From NCBI GenBank assembly GCA_027011725.1, contig JALUZQ010000039.1, positions 1 to 12,509 on the forward strand: a stretch of DNA of 12,509 nt. Direction: 5' to 3'. This DNA is from Sulfurimonas sp. GTDB lineage: Bacteria > Campylobacterota > Campylobacteria > Campylobacterales > Sulfurimonadaceae. Positions 1-8,311 of the stretch are shown here, in pieces (within the stretch, counting starts at the first letter, position 1; each line of letters opens with the position of its first letter). The position numbers and the translations under genes are program-made. The notes under the pieces are model-generated. The model was given only the letters and a program-made list of their open reading frames with translations, was not told the origin of the DNA and did not search any database.

Positions 1-2
1 TT

Positions 3-839
3 ACAGGGACAATAAATTACATTCAAAACCACTTCAAGGCGATGCTTTTTATACTCATCCTAATACTTATTTTTGCACCTGCGAGTGAAAAAGAGTTCAC
101 ACCATACAATCTGGACAAAATTACACTCAGTGGTCCGATTATGGATGCAACAGAAGTTGTGGAAAAGATAGACAAAGCAGCCGATAATGATGCCATAAAA
201 GGTGTCCTTTTTTGTGTGGACTCTCCCGGTGGTGCCGTTGCACCATCAGTGGAAATAGCACAAGCCATTAAACGATTAAAAGAGAAAAAGCCTGTCATAG
301 CCTATGCCAAGGGAACAATGGCAAGTGGAAGCTACTATGCAAGTATCTGGGCAGATAAAATCATCGCAAATCCAGGAAGTATGGTTGGAAGCATCGGTGT
401 CATTATGCAAGGAGCAGATCTTAGTAGTCTCATGAAAAAAATAGGCATAAAATCTCAAGTCGTAAAAGCTGGTCTCTACAAGCAAATAGGTACACCTGAT
501 AGACCATGGAAAAAGTATGAAGTAGCAGAACTCAACAAGGTCATACAAGGAACATACGATATGTTTACACAAGATGTTGCCAATGCGAGAAAACTAGACA
601 TCAAAAAGAGAGATAGCTTTGCAAATGCACATATTTTTACGGCAGCACAGGCAAAAAAAGTCGGTCTAGTTGATGCTTTAGGAGTAGAGTATGATGCAAA
701 AATCGCGCTTGCTAATCTTGCTCATGTAGAACATCCAATCTGGAATAAAGAGGACAAGTTTGATAAACTCATGAAAAAACTTGCTGCTTCAACAGCAGTC
801 GTTTTAAACACATACTTTCCTGCACTTAGCCTGCAATAG
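3..839 (+). CDS. sppA: Signal peptide peptidase SppA, S49 family (5' end cut by window)
   Basis: Inner-membrane serine protease that cleaves remnant signal peptides after secretion. The frame is open to the left edge, so the first Met (base 42) is probably internal: 13 in-frame residues precede it and the true start lies outside the window. Numbered from that Met, residues 1-13 are a hydrophobic anchor, part of a transmembrane segment that begins upstream. The S49 core follows, with VDSPGG (59-64), MASGSYYAS (93-101) carrying the likely nucleophile Ser95, and KAGLYKQIG (142-150) carrying the likely general base Lys147. The 52-residue Ser-to-Lys spacing equals that in Bacillus subtilis SppA (Ser147/Lys199), and the length fits the short single-domain form rather than the long E. 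coli form. It is the only plus-strand gene here and converges on the minus-strand run, so it belongs to another transcription unit. Family assignment is strong; the substrates are unknown. Confidence 0.93.
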   Translation, partial: TGTINYIQNHFKAMLFILILILIFAPASEKEFTPYNLDKITLSGPIMDATEVVEKIDKAADNDAIKGVLFCVDSPGGAVAPSVEIAQAIKRLKEKKPVIAYAKGTMASGSYYASIWADKIIANPGSMVGSIGVIMQGADLSSLMKKIGIKSQVVKAGLYKQIGTPDRPWKKYEVAELNKVIQGTYDMFTQDVANARKLDIKKRDSFANAHIFTAAQAKKVGLVDALGVEYDAKIALANLAHVEHPIWNKEDKFDKLMKKLAASTAVVLNTYFPALSLQ

Positions 840-871
840 ATGAAAGCTCAGGCTAAACGCAGCAGGGCTGC
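826..871. terminator. Possible hairpin terminator region between convergent genes
   Basis: A perfect 8-bp inverted repeat (TTAGCCTG at 826-833, CAGGCTAA at 849-856, 15-base loop) spans the sppA stop codon. A second small hairpin (GCAGC at 859-863, GCTGC at 867-871) abuts the stop of the opposing gene. Position between convergent genes suggests a two-way transcription end. Neither stem is followed by a T-tract on either strand, so this is not a canonical intrinsic terminator. Confidence 0.35.
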
Positions 872-1470
872 TAAATCTCGGTAACAGTAATCACTTTATC
901 TACATTTTCAAATATTCTCTTGACTCTCTCTTGCCACAACTCGCCAAAGAGTTTTTTCTCATCAACTGATGCCTGAGATGAGAGGATTTTTTGCATCAAC
1001 GGCATCATTTGAGGATCTGCAGGTACACTGTTTGGATTGTAGTTCACATCCACACTTTTTCCACTGCTTACACGAGTAAAACGTGCAGAGGAGTTGATGT
1101 CTGCATCAAAGTGCATCAAGGAGTGACGGGCAAATTTTCCACCGAGACCTTTAAAACCACTTTTGTCCGTTGCTCCTGTAATGTGTGAGACAACATTACC
1201 GATGACGCCGGCAACACCATCTTCTAATTCCTCTTTAAACGCAACATCGACATCACCGCGAATCACTCTCTCATTTGGATAAAGCACTTTCATAGCTTCA
1301 CTTGTTATAAGGTAAGCACCTGCAACAGTTGGGCAACTATGCCCCGCTGATTTTACAACATCGACATAGTTTATCTCATACTCACCATTTTCAAAAGCAC
1401 CTAACACCGCAGCGATAGGATCAACAACTTCAATAGCTGTAACATCATCAAAAAATTTTGGATCACTCAT
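871..1470 (-). CDS. FmdE-domain protein of unknown function
   Basis: A 199-residue soluble protein with no signal peptide or membrane segment. Residues 42-50 (AGHSCPTVA) resemble the GHxCP signature of the FmdE family (formylmethanofuran dehydrogenase subunit E-like), in which the His and Cys bind a metal; His44 and Cys46 are the visible candidates. Further His and Asp residues lie at 116-123. No methanogenesis genes are present, and FmdE-like proteins occur widely in bacteria without known roles, so the enzymatic name should not be transferred. The start ATG shares one base with the xseA stop (TGATG), and an AAGGA ribosome site lies at 1480-1484 with 9-base spacing, so it is probably translationally coupled and last in the run. 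Domain assignment is moderately sure and based on the motif alone; the function is not known. Confidence 0.65.
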   Translation of the reverse strand: MSDPKFFDDVTAIEVVDPIAAVLGAFENGEYEINYVDVVKSAGHSCPTVAGAYLITSEAMKVLYPNERVIRGDVDVAFKEELEDGVAGVIGNVVSHITGATDKSGFKGLGGKFARHSLMHFDADINSSARFTRVSSGKSVDVNYNPNSVPADPQMMPLMQKILSSQASVDEKKLFGELWQERVKRIFENVDKVITVTEI

Positions 1471-2717
1471 CAGATTTTTTCCTTTTTTAGGACTTTTGCA
1501 GTAACAACAAATGCATCTGTTTGTGCTTCAAAGACATCATCGACATCCAAAGCTGCAAGGTCAACAACCTCAGCATTTTTTACTATTTGTGCAAAGCCTT
1601 TTTTATTTTTATATTTCGGGTTATTGGATTCTAGCATCTTTTGCAGATTTAAAAGTTGATGTTGGGCAATGTTTAAAACACTCTCTATCGCTTGAGGATA
1701 ACGCTGCTGAATATGCAGCAGATCTTTTTCAAAGTTTTGCAATTTAAACGCAATCGTCTGGGCAAAGTCATCTTTGAGTTTTACTATCTCCTCTCTCTTT
1801 TGTTGCAATCGTTTTTCAACAGAGTGTTGTGCATAAAGATTTTTTAGATGCATCAACTCCTGCGTTTGCGTAGAAAATTTTTGATTTATAGACTGTGTGA
1901 GTTGAGAGGAGAGTGAATCAAGTGTAAGATAGAGCTCATTTGTATCGGGTAGTATCATCTCCATCGCCGCACTTGGTGTCGGTGCTCTCAGATCTGCTAC
2001 AAAATCACTGATGACCCAGTCTATCTCATGCCCAACTGCTGAGACTATAGGTGTCTGTGCATAAAAAATGGCATCTGCGACTATCTCTTCATTGAATGCC
2101 CACAAATCTTCTATGCTTCCACCACCACGACCAACGACAATGATATCATATCCTTGTCTATCTGCAATTTTTATAGCGTTTGCTATGCTGGGCGCTGCAC
2201 TCTCTCCTTGGACTAAGACATCATAAATGTCAATCTCCAAAGCCCTGTATCTTGCGTTTGCAACACGAAGCATATCTTGCAGAGCTGCTCCCGTTTCAGA
2301 AGTAATAAGTGCTATTTTGGAAGGAAACGCAGGAAGCGGCTTTTTTCTTTGTGCATCAAAATAGCCCTGAGCAGAGAGCTTTTGTTTGAGCTGCTCATAT
2401 GCGAGTGCTAAAGCACCCTGCCCTGATGGCTCAATAGAAAAACAGTTTATCTGATACGAACCACGAGGCTTATAGAGCGTGATACTCCCATTTACAACAA
2501 CTTTCATCCCCTCTTCAAGACGAAATTTCAGCTTTGAGGCATTCCCGCGAAACATTACAGCACTGATAGCAGAAGAACTGTCTTTGAGTGTAAAGTAAAC
2601 ATGTCCGGAGTTATGAAAGGTGATACGGGAGAGTTCCCCCTCAACCAAAACACGGGAGAAGTTCTCTTCTAAAAGAAACTTTATCTGTTCGTTGAGTGCA
2701 GAGACACTTAATGTCAT
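1470..2717 (-). CDS. xseA: Exodeoxyribonuclease VII large subunit
   Basis: Catalytic subunit of exonuclease VII, which degrades single-stranded DNA into oligonucleotides during repair. Numbered from the preferred start, the N-terminal OB-fold DNA-binding region covers about residues 1-100. The catalytic core follows, with ITSETGAALQDML, the glycine-rich VVGRGGGSIEDLWAFNEE and SAVGHEIDWVISDFVADLRA, all close to family consensus. A charged, coiled-coil-like region rich in Gln, Lys and Leu makes up the C-terminal part, as expected for the stalk of this subunit. I chose the ATG at 2717 because the protein then begins MTLSVSALNEQ, the usual N-terminus of the family, 4 bases after the ubiE stop. 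A TTG at 2738 would add seven residues and overlap ubiE, but it has no ribosome site. The small subunit xseB is not in the window. Family call is very strong; the start is less so. Confidence 0.95.
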   Translation of the reverse strand: MTLSVSALNEQIKFLLEENFSRVLVEGELSRITFHNSGHVYFTLKDSSSAISAVMFRGNASKLKFRLEEGMKVVVNGSITLYKPRGSYQINCFSIEPSGQGALALAYEQLKQKLSAQGYFDAQRKKPLPAFPSKIALITSETGAALQDMLRVANARYRALEIDIYDVLVQGESAAPSIANAIKIADRQGYDIIVVGRGGGSIEDLWAFNEEIVADAIFYAQTPIVSAVGHEIDWVISDFVADLRAPTPSAAMEMILPDTNELYLTLDSLSSQLTQSINQKFSTQTQELMHLKNLYAQHSVEKRLQQKREEIVKLKDDFAQTIAFKLQNFEKDLLHIQQRYPQAIESVLNIAQHQLLNLQKMLESNNPKYKNKKGFAQIVKNAEVVDLAALDVDDVFEAQTDAFVVTAKVLKKEKI

Positions 2718-2721
2718 AAAG

Positions 2722-3456
2722 TTACTTTTTCCGAGCAATCATCAATGTAGAGATATCCATCGAGAAGCTTTGTGTGTGAAGTATCTCAAAGCCTGCTGTC
2801 TCTAACTCTTTTTGCATCCCTTGAATAGTGACAAAACTCTCTATAGAGTCTGGAAGATACGTATAGGCTTCGAGATTTTTAGAGATTGCACCACCTACAT
2901 ATGGAAGGATTTTATGCATATAGATATCACGCAATTTTTTTAGCAGTGTTTTATTCTCATCTTTCATAAACTCTAAAATAACGACAAGCCCATTTTGCTT
3001 CAGTACTCGATTAAACTCATAAAAAGCCTCTTGGCGTTCTACTACATTACGAATACCATACGTGATACTCAGCATATCAGCAGTTGCATCTTCAAGAGGA
3101 ATCTCTGTCGCTTTTGAGATATGGTAATGAAAATCAGGAAATTTTTGGCGTGCTACATCGACCATACCATTTGATGGATCAACCCCAATGAGCTCTTTTA
3201 TATTAACACCTGCCTTTTGTGCCTGCTTTTGCCAGTAACCCATCATATCACCCGTACCACAAGCTACATCGACGATTCTATCAAGCTCTTTTTTTCCATA
3301 ATAGTCAAAGGCCAAATCACACGCTTTTTTTCTCCATGAGATATCAACACCCATACTCATCACACGGTTTGCAGTGTCATAAGTCGGTGCGATATCATCA
3401 AACATCGAAACAATTTTTTCCTGTTTTTGTTCGCCCTCTTGTTCTAAAATACTCAT
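2722..3456 (-). CDS. ubiE: Demethylmenaquinone methyltransferase, UbiE/MenG family
   Basis: SAM-dependent methyltransferase that adds the ring methyl group in the last step of menaquinone synthesis (the UbiE name comes from its double role in ubiquinone-making bacteria). The 244 residues match the family length. The N-terminal MFDDIAPTYDTANRVMS (18-34) is a UbiE family signature. Motif I, VDVACGTGD (62-70), binds SAM, and VDPSNGM (92-98) is the following acidic strand. ITYGIRNV and the C-terminal MDISTLMIARK also fit. Campylobacterota generally use menaquinone, so menG is the more physiological name; that is inference from taxonomy. The start ATG has an AAGGA site 9 bases upstream and follows the ribD stop by 4 bases. 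Very secure at family level. Confidence 0.94.
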   Translation of the reverse strand: MSILEQEGEQKQEKIVSMFDDIAPTYDTANRVMSMGVDISWRKKACDLAFDYYGKKELDRIVDVACGTGDMMGYWQKQAQKAGVNIKELIGVDPSNGMVDVARQKFPDFHYHISKATEIPLEDATADMLSITYGIRNVVERQEAFYEFNRVLKQNGLVVILEFMKDENKTLLKKLRDIYMHKILPYVGGAISKNLEAYTYLPDSIESFVTIQGMQKELETAGFEILHTQSFSMDISTLMIARKK

Positions 3457-3460
3457 CTGT

Positions 3461-4471
3461 TTATATCCTTCTTTTCATCCATACAATTATATCTTCGCTC
3501 TCTTTATTCACATTTAAAAAGTGAAACTTATCTTCACCAAAATGTATAGATTCACTTCCTCCAAGCGATGGAGCGATATAACAGAGATAATAATCTACAA
3601 TGTCACGCGTTAAAGCATACATCGTCTGTGTTCCTTCAATCATAATGTTTTTATATTCGGACATTCTCTTGAAATCACTTTCCATAAAGACCTGACGTCC
3701 TTCAACATTAAATAAAGGGATAGTTCTGTCAAACTCTTTAGTGCGAGAGATGATGAGTACATCAGGTGCCTTGCCATTAACCATTCTTGCATCAAGTGTC
3801 GGTCTGTCTGTTCGCACAGTATTACCTCCAATAACTAACAGGTCACACACATCTCGCATAGCATGAACATTTTTTCGAGATGTCTTTGAGCTGATAATGC
3901 CGCCGTTAGTTGTTCCATTCAGACGCTGTGCCCATTTGAAAAAGACAAATCTCTCCTCTAAAGCTCTTTGAAATGGCAGCAGCAGTGCGTCACACTCTTC
4001 TTTGAGAATTTCAGTATGCACCATGCAGTTATTCATAGAGAGTATCATATTGCCATAGGCTGCTTTTTTGTTGGTATCGTTTGAGCCGACATAGACCTCT
4101 TTGATGCCAAGTTCAGCTATGAGGTTTGCACATGAGGGAGTTTTTCCATGATGAGAACAGGGCTCTAGTGTTGTATAGAGTTTAGTATTTTTAAATATGC
4201 CATTGTGATTACTTAAAAGATGTGTGTGAATATCTGCAGAGTCTTGCAGGGCTAAAATATAAGTGTCATTTGTAAGTTTAAAGTATGCCTCTTTGAGTGC
4301 ATTGACCTCTGCATGCGGCTCACCGGCTTTATGATGCGCCTCAACTGCTAGAAGTTCTCCATGCTCTCCAACGACACTGCAGCCAACAGCAGGGTTTGGA
4401 TAGGTCAGCCCTTGATACTTCCACGCCTCATCCAAGGCGAGCTGCATATAAAAGTTATGATCTATTACCAT
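3461..4471 (-). CDS. ribD: Bifunctional riboflavin biosynthesis deaminase/reductase RibD
   Basis: Carries out the second and third steps of riboflavin synthesis: deamination of the diaminopyrimidine, then NADPH-dependent reduction of the ribosyl side chain. The N-terminal deaminase domain (about 1-150) has PNPAVGC (25-31), the zinc-site HAE (His53, Glu55) and LEPCSHHGKTPSC (103-114 region, Cys105 and Cys114). The reductase domain (about 175-336) has KWAQRLNGT and GGNTVRTDRPTLDAR. A segment of roughly 25 residues (about 70-96, containing HTHLLSNHNGIFKN) separates the two halves of the zinc site and is absent from the compact E. coli type; I recall a similar insertion in Campylobacter RibD. At 336 residues the protein is a little short for the family, mostly at the C-terminus. 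The start overlaps the rimP stop by 7 bases and has no strong ribosome site, suggesting coupled translation. Bifunctionality is inferred from both domains being present. Confidence 0.94.
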   Translation of the reverse strand: MVIDHNFYMQLALDEAWKYQGLTYPNPAVGCSVVGEHGELLAVEAHHKAGEPHAEVNALKEAYFKLTNDTYILALQDSADIHTHLLSNHNGIFKNTKLYTTLEPCSHHGKTPSCANLIAELGIKEVYVGSNDTNKKAAYGNMILSMNNCMVHTEILKEECDALLLPFQRALEERFVFFKWAQRLNGTTNGGIISSKTSRKNVHAMRDVCDLLVIGGNTVRTDRPTLDARMVNGKAPDVLIISRTKEFDRTIPLFNVEGRQVFMESDFKRMSEYKNIMIEGTQTMYALTRDIVDYYLCYIAPSLGGSESIHFGEDKFHFLNVNKESEDIIVWMKRRI

Positions 4472-4914
4472 TCAAAGTATGTTTTTGCTTTTTTTACATC
4501 AGAGTAGTCGAGCTCTTTCGTTCCTTCATCTGTTTCAATGAAGAGCGTATTGCCTTCAACTTTAAGGAGTTTTCCTTTTGTTTTCTCTTTTTCACCAGAT
4601 ACTATACTCACATCTTCACCAATTGATTTTTTAAAGTGTTCAAGTGTTGTGAGTTTTCTCTCTATTCCCGGACTGCCAACTTCGAGTCTATATTCGCCAG
4701 ATACTGGAGGAGTGACATCTAAAAGAGGTGAGATGAGATGCGTTAACTCTACATACTTCTCAAGTGGAACACTTTTGCGTCTGCCATCTTCAACTTCAGG
4801 AGAAATTACACTCACTCGAAAAATTGTCTCATCATGTTCGTTTACAATTACTGTATCGTAAAGTTCAAGATCAACTGAAGCGACCATTGATTTTATATCT
4901 GAATTCAAACTCAT
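4465..4914 (-). CDS. rimP: Ribosome maturation factor RimP
   Basis: Cytoplasmic factor needed for assembly of the 30S ribosomal subunit. The 149-residue length is normal. The N-terminal domain ends in the family signature YRLEVGSPGIERKL (75-88), close to the usual YxLEVSSPGxxRPL. The C-terminal part is a small SH3-like beta domain (about 95-149, GKLLKVEGNTLFIETDEG). The start ATG shares one base with the rbfA stop (TAATG) and has a strong GAGGAA site at 4920-4925 with 5-base spacing. The infB - rbfA - rimP grouping of translation factors is widespread in bacteria, although the classic order (rimP - nusA - infB - rbfA) is rearranged here and nusA is absent. Confidence 0.92.
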   Translation of the reverse strand: MSLNSDIKSMVASVDLELYDTVIVNEHDETIFRVSVISPEVEDGRRKSVPLEKYVELTHLISPLLDVTPPVSGEYRLEVGSPGIERKLTTLEHFKKSIGEDVSIVSGEKEKTKGKLLKVEGNTLFIETDEGTKELDYSDVKKAKTYFEW

Positions 4915-5273
4915 TATGCTTCCTCTTTTTTAGCAATTTTTTTAAATAACTCTTCTATAGTTTGTGACTTTTTCAACTGCTCATCAAACTCAAATGTAAG
5001 TTTTGGACATCTGTACCAGCCTTGATCTTTGAGACAAAAATCTTCCACTAAAGGACGAGCCTTACGTAGCTGTTTCATATAAACTCTTTTCTCTTCTTCA
5101 GTAAAGTTTGCAGGATCAACATAGACCTTTGCATCACTTCTACCGCGAGAACATTTTACTTCGATAATATTAAGTTCATGGAGTCTTGCATCATTGAGTT
5201 GGGTAAGAGCTTCTGGAATAAGTTCGGCTAAAAGAGCTTCTGTTCTTTTGAGCTTTATCTGCGCTTCTGTCAT
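4914..5273 (-). CDS. rbfA: Ribosome-binding factor A
   Basis: Small KH-type RNA-binding protein that helps mature the 5' end of 16S rRNA and the 30S subunit. Its 119 residues match the family. The N-terminal helix (IKLKRTEALLAELIPEAL) is followed by IIEVKCSRGRSDAKVYVD and by PKLTFEFDEQLKKSQTIEELF near 90-110, which corresponds to the family P-x-L-x-F-x-x-D segment. An AAGGA site at 5282-5286, 8 bases upstream, supports the ATG. It is the first gene after the only sizeable gap in the run (92 bases to the infB stop, with a hairpin), so it may be partly uncoupled from infB. It overlaps rimP by one base. Confidence 0.9.
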   Translation of the reverse strand: MTEAQIKLKRTEALLAELIPEALTQLNDARLHELNIIEVKCSRGRSDAKVYVDPANFTEEEKRVYMKQLRKARPLVEDFCLKDQGWYRCPKLTFEFDEQLKKSQTIEELFKKIAKKEEA

Positions 5274-5324
5274 ATTGGTAATCCTTGTAATAATCCAACG
5301 TATATGCTGGTCTGTTTTGGAGGG

Positions 5325-5354
5325 TAAAAGAGAGCCTAAAAAAGCTCTCTTTTA
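5325..5354 (-). terminator. Intrinsic terminator or attenuator between infB and rbfA
   Basis: A perfect 11-bp inverted repeat (TAAAAGAGAGC at 5325-5335, GCTCTCTTTTA at 5344-5354) encloses an 8-base A-rich loop. Read on the minus strand the stem ends in CTCTCTTTT, so the final Us are part of the stem's A/T base. The U-run is short (four), and the structure is near symmetrical, so it could act on both strands. Because the surrounding genes run in the same direction, partial read-through is the likely behaviour. Confidence 0.65.
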
Positions 5355-5365
5355 TGTAAAATAAT

Positions 5366-8035
5366 TTATAAAGAGATTTTCTGTTCTACTTTTTTGAATG
5401 TTTCAATAACATCACCGACTTGAACATCGTCATAGTTAGAGATGATAACACCACATTCATACCCATTACCAACCTCTTCAACATCATCTTTAAATCTTCT
5501 CAGACTCACAAGTTCACCCTCAAACGCAACAACACCTTGACGAATAACACGTACAAGACCACCACGGATAAGTTTACCATCAACAACAACACAACCTGCG
5601 ACCATACCTTTAGGTGCTTTAAATACATCACGAACTTCTGCTTGACCAGTGTTTTCTTCTGTAAATTTCGGTGCCATCATACCTGTAAGCATCATCGTCA
5701 TATCATCAAGAAGTTGATAGATAATAGAGTATGTTCTAATATCAACATTTTTCTGTTTAGCAAGTGCTTTAACAGAACCTGTTGGTCTTACGTTGAATCC
5801 AAGAAGCACACAGTTTTCAGAGTTTGCAACAAGTTCAACGTCACTCTCTGTAATTCCACCGACTCCACTAGAAATAATGTTAATTTTCACTTCATCATTT
5901 CTCAGTTCACTGAGTGATGATTTAATAGCTTCAAGAGAACCATGAACGTCTGTTTTAAGTACAACTTTAAGAGATTTGAGTTTTCCTTCTGCAATCATTG
6001 CCGTCATGTCTTCAAGTGATGACTTCGTAGATTTTGAAAGTTCTTTGTTTCTCTCATACTCTTTACGCTTGAGTGCGTACTCTTTAGCCTCTTTATCACT
6101 GTTCATTGCCATCATAATTTCACCTGCAGCCGGAACTTCATTGAGTCCTACAACTACTGCAGTGTGTGATGGAGAGAGCTCTTTTATCTGTTTACCCATG
6201 TCATTAACGAGTGCTTTTACACGTCCATAAGCACTTCCACAGACAACATTGTTTCCAACTTTAAGCGTACCGTTTTGCACAATCACAGTTGCAACAGGAC
6301 CACGTCCTTTTTCTAAAGAAGACTCAATAACAGCCGCTTTCGCCGGTGCGTTAGGGTTTGCTTTAAGTTCAAGGACTTCTGCAGTTAAAAGAATATTTTC
6401 AAGTAAATCATCAATGCCCATTCCTGTTTTTGCAGAAACAGGAACGAATTCGACATCTCCACCCCAATCAACAGGACTGATGCCATGCTCTGCCATCTGT
6501 CCTTTTACAAGGTCAGGATTTGCAGTCTCTTTATCCATTTTGTTAAGTGCAACAATTATTGGTACACCAGACTCTTTTGCTATTTTAATAACTTCAAGTG
6601 TCTGTGGTTTTACACCATCATCTGCCGCAACAACAATAATTACGATGTCTGTAATATCAGTACCACGTTGACGCATAGCACCAAACGCAGCATGTCCCGG
6701 AGTATCGATAAATGTGATGTCTTTTCCATTTTGTGTAACTGTATATGCACCGATGTGCTGTGTGATACCACCAGCTTCACCTTCAGTAACTTTTGCTTTT
6801 CTGATCGAGTCAAGTAGTGATGTTTTACCATGGTCAACATGTCCCATAATAGTAATAACAGGAGGACGTTCAACCGCATCAGGATCTTCATCTACTTTTT
6901 CTTCGTTGACATAGTTAAATTCATCTTTTGGATCGATAATAGTTACTTCAACACCAAACTCTTCTGATAATATCTCGATCTCATCAGCACCAAGAAAGTC
7001 ATTTTTCGTCATCATCATACCAAGGTCAAAAAGCACTTTTATGATGTCAGACATTGGACGTTTGAGTTTTTCTGCAAACTCATAAACACGAATATCTTCA
7101 GGAATCTCCACGTGTGTCACCACTTCATCTTCATGTTTCTCTTTTGTATATTTTTTACGTTTATCACGAGAAACTTTTCTACCACGAGGTGCTTGCTTTT
7201 TGTTTGCATTTCTTCCCGCAGGTTTTGGCGCTCTTGGTTTTCTTGGCTCTTCTGGAGCTATTGGTGCACGTTCTGTTGAGTTCAAATCAAGTAAAACAAC
7301 CTGATCATCCATATCCATAGAGACTTCAGCAAGTGAACCGCCAAAAATGTCTAACTTCGTACCTTGATCTTTCTTACTTACAGGGGCTTGTTTCGTTGCA
7401 TTTTTCTTTTTCTTTGCAAGTTCTTCAAGTACTTCGGCACTCATTTTTCCATAAGAAGAGACAGAAGCCTGTTTTTTAGGAAGATCATAGTTCTCTTCTA
7501 CTTTTGGCTTTTTCTTTTTAACAATTTTTAAGCCAGATCGTTTAATTGCAGGTCTTGCAGAAGGCTGCACTACTTTAAGCGTTGATTTTTTAGGCTCTGC
7601 AGCTTTTTTCACTGGCTTACTCTCAGCTACTTCTTCTTTTTTCTCTTCTTGAGGTGCTGTTTCACTCTCTTTACTTGCTTGTGCTACTTCTTTAGTATCT
7701 TCTTTGACTACTTCTTCCGTAGCTTCAGCAGTCTCTTTTGGAGTACTATCTTCTACTTCATTTGTAGTCTCTTGAGCTTTTTCTTCTTTAGGAGTTTCTT
7801 CTTTAGGAGTATCACTTGTTGCTTGTTCTTTTTTCTTCACAGTTACTTTTGGCTTCTTCGGCTCTGCCGGTGCACCATTCATGATGTAATTTGCTATCTG
7901 CTCTGCGTCATCCATTGTAACCACACTTTGTGCAGACTTTACATCCAGTCCCATCTGTTTTGCTTTATCAAGAACATCTTTTGAAGCTATTCCTAACTCT
8001 TTTGCAATTTCGTGTACTCTAACTTTTTCTATCAT
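5366..8035 (-). CDS. infB: Translation initiation factor IF-2
   Basis: GTPase that brings initiator tRNA to the 30S subunit and promotes subunit joining. At 889 residues it is a normal long form. Residues 1-52 form the first IF2_N-type domain ([15 protein letters not shown]...). Residues about 55-300 are a charged linker, acidic and Thr/Pro-rich at 70-140 and Lys/Arg-rich at 140-300. A second IF2_N-type domain lies at about 313-362. The G domain has GHVDHGKT (398-405), GGITQHIG (422-429), DTPGH (444-448), NKMD (498-501) and SAK (534-536), all intact. Domains II-IV fill the rest and the C-terminus looks complete. The start overlaps ylxR by 17 bases, with AGGAG at 8047-8051, 11 bases upstream. 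The linker contains a perfect 15-base tandem duplication, listed separately. Confidence 0.97.
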   Translation of the reverse strand: MIEKVRVHEIAKELGIASKDVLDKAKQMGLDVKSAQSVVTMDDAEQIANYIMNGAPAEPKKPKVTVKKKEQATSDTPKEETPKEEKAQETTNEVEDSTPKETAEATEEVVKEDTKEVAQASKESETAPQEEKKEEVAESKPVKKAAEPKKSTLKVVQPSARPAIKRSGLKIVKKKKPKVEENYDLPKKQASVSSYGKMSAEVLEELAKKKKNATKQAPVSKKDQGTKLDIFGGSLAEVSMDMDDQVVLLDLNSTERAPIAPEEPRKPRAPKPAGRNANKKQAPRGRKVSRDKRKKYTKEKHEDEVVTHVEIPEDIRVYEFAEKLKRPMSDIIKVLFDLGMMMTKNDFLGADEIEILSEEFGVEVTIIDPKDEFNYVNEEKVDEDPDAVERPPVITIMGHVDHGKTSLLDSIRKAKVTEGEAGGITQHIGAYTVTQNGKDITFIDTPGHAAFGAMRQRGTDITDIVIIVVAADDGVKPQTLEVIKIAKESGVPIIVALNKMDKETANPDLVKGQMAEHGISPVDWGGDVEFVPVSAKTGMGIDDLLENILLTAEVLELKANPNAPAKAAVIESSLEKGRGPVATVIVQNGTLKVGNNVVCGSAYGRVKALVNDMGKQIKELSPSHTAVVVGLNEVPAAGEIMMAMNSDKEAKEYALKRKEYERNKELSKSTKSSLEDMTAMIAEGKLKSLKVVLKTDVHGSLEAIKSSLSELRNDEVKINIISSGVGGITESDVELVANSENCVLLGFNVRPTGSVKALAKQKNVDIRTYSIIYQLLDDMTMMLTGMMAPKFTEENTGQAEVRDVFKAPKGMVAGCVVVDGKLIRGGLVRVIRQGVVAFEGELVSLRRFKDDVEEVGNGYECGVIISNYDDVQVGDVIETFKKVEQKISL
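7781..7810. repeat. Perfect 15-bp tandem duplication inside the infB linker
   Basis: TTCTTCTTTAGGAGT occurs twice back to back (7781-7795 and 7796-7810). On the coding strand it gives TPKEE twice in a row, at IF-2 residues 77-86. The frame is kept because the unit is a multiple of three. The surrounding linker is low in complexity, so replication slippage is the likely origin. Confidence 0.9.
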
Positions 8036-8282
8036 CAGTGATGATCTCCTTTAGTTTGTTCATAAATTTCTCTTTTTGAGGGCTTTTACACTGGCGCATC
8101 AGCGCTTTTGTAAGTTTTTTTCCATCTTCAAGGCAATTTTGACATATATAAAAACTTCTTCCACTCCCGCTAAACGCAGTAAGTTCCCCATCGAGACACT
8201 GCAGTCTTAAGAGTTCTTGTTGTGCTGCTTTGATGCGGCACCCAACACAAGTTCTAAGAGGTTCGTGGAATTTTTTCGCCAT
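8019..8282 (-). CDS. ylxR: YlxR/DUF448 family RNA-binding protein
   Basis: An 87-residue basic protein of the YlxR (DUF448) family, whose members are predicted to bind RNA and sit next to infB in many bacteria. The signature LRTCVGCR (9-16) and [10 protein letters not shown] (41-50) are present. The four Cys residues at 12, 15, 47 and 50 are arranged as two C-x2-C pairs, which might bind a metal; this is an observation, not a known property of the family. The C-terminus is Lys/Arg-rich. The protein overlaps the infB start by 17 bases, so translation of the two is probably coupled. It begins 29 bases after the thrB stop with no recognisable ribosome site. The exact role is unsettled; regulation of transcription or RNase P has been proposed for homologues. 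Confidence 0.88.
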   Translation of the reverse strand: MAKKFHEPLRTCVGCRIKAAQQELLRLQCLDGELTAFSGSGRSFYICQNCLEDGKKLTKALMRQCKSPQKEKFMNKLKEIITDDRKS

Positions 8283-8311
8283 TATATCTAAATATTGCTT
8301 TTTTTGATAGG

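Noticed and set aside
2715..2738. TTG at 2736-2738 as the start of xseA
   Set aside because: It would overlap ubiE by 17 bases with no ribosome site, whereas the ATG at 2715-2717 gives the standard MTLSVSALNEQ N-terminus.
5420..5917. 165-residue plus-strand open frame opposite infB, with other long antisense frames at 6249-6671 and 7649-7984
   Set aside because: These are shadows of the infB coding sequence. The products are rich in Asn/Thr or Phe/Ser runs with no domain motif and no ribosome site.
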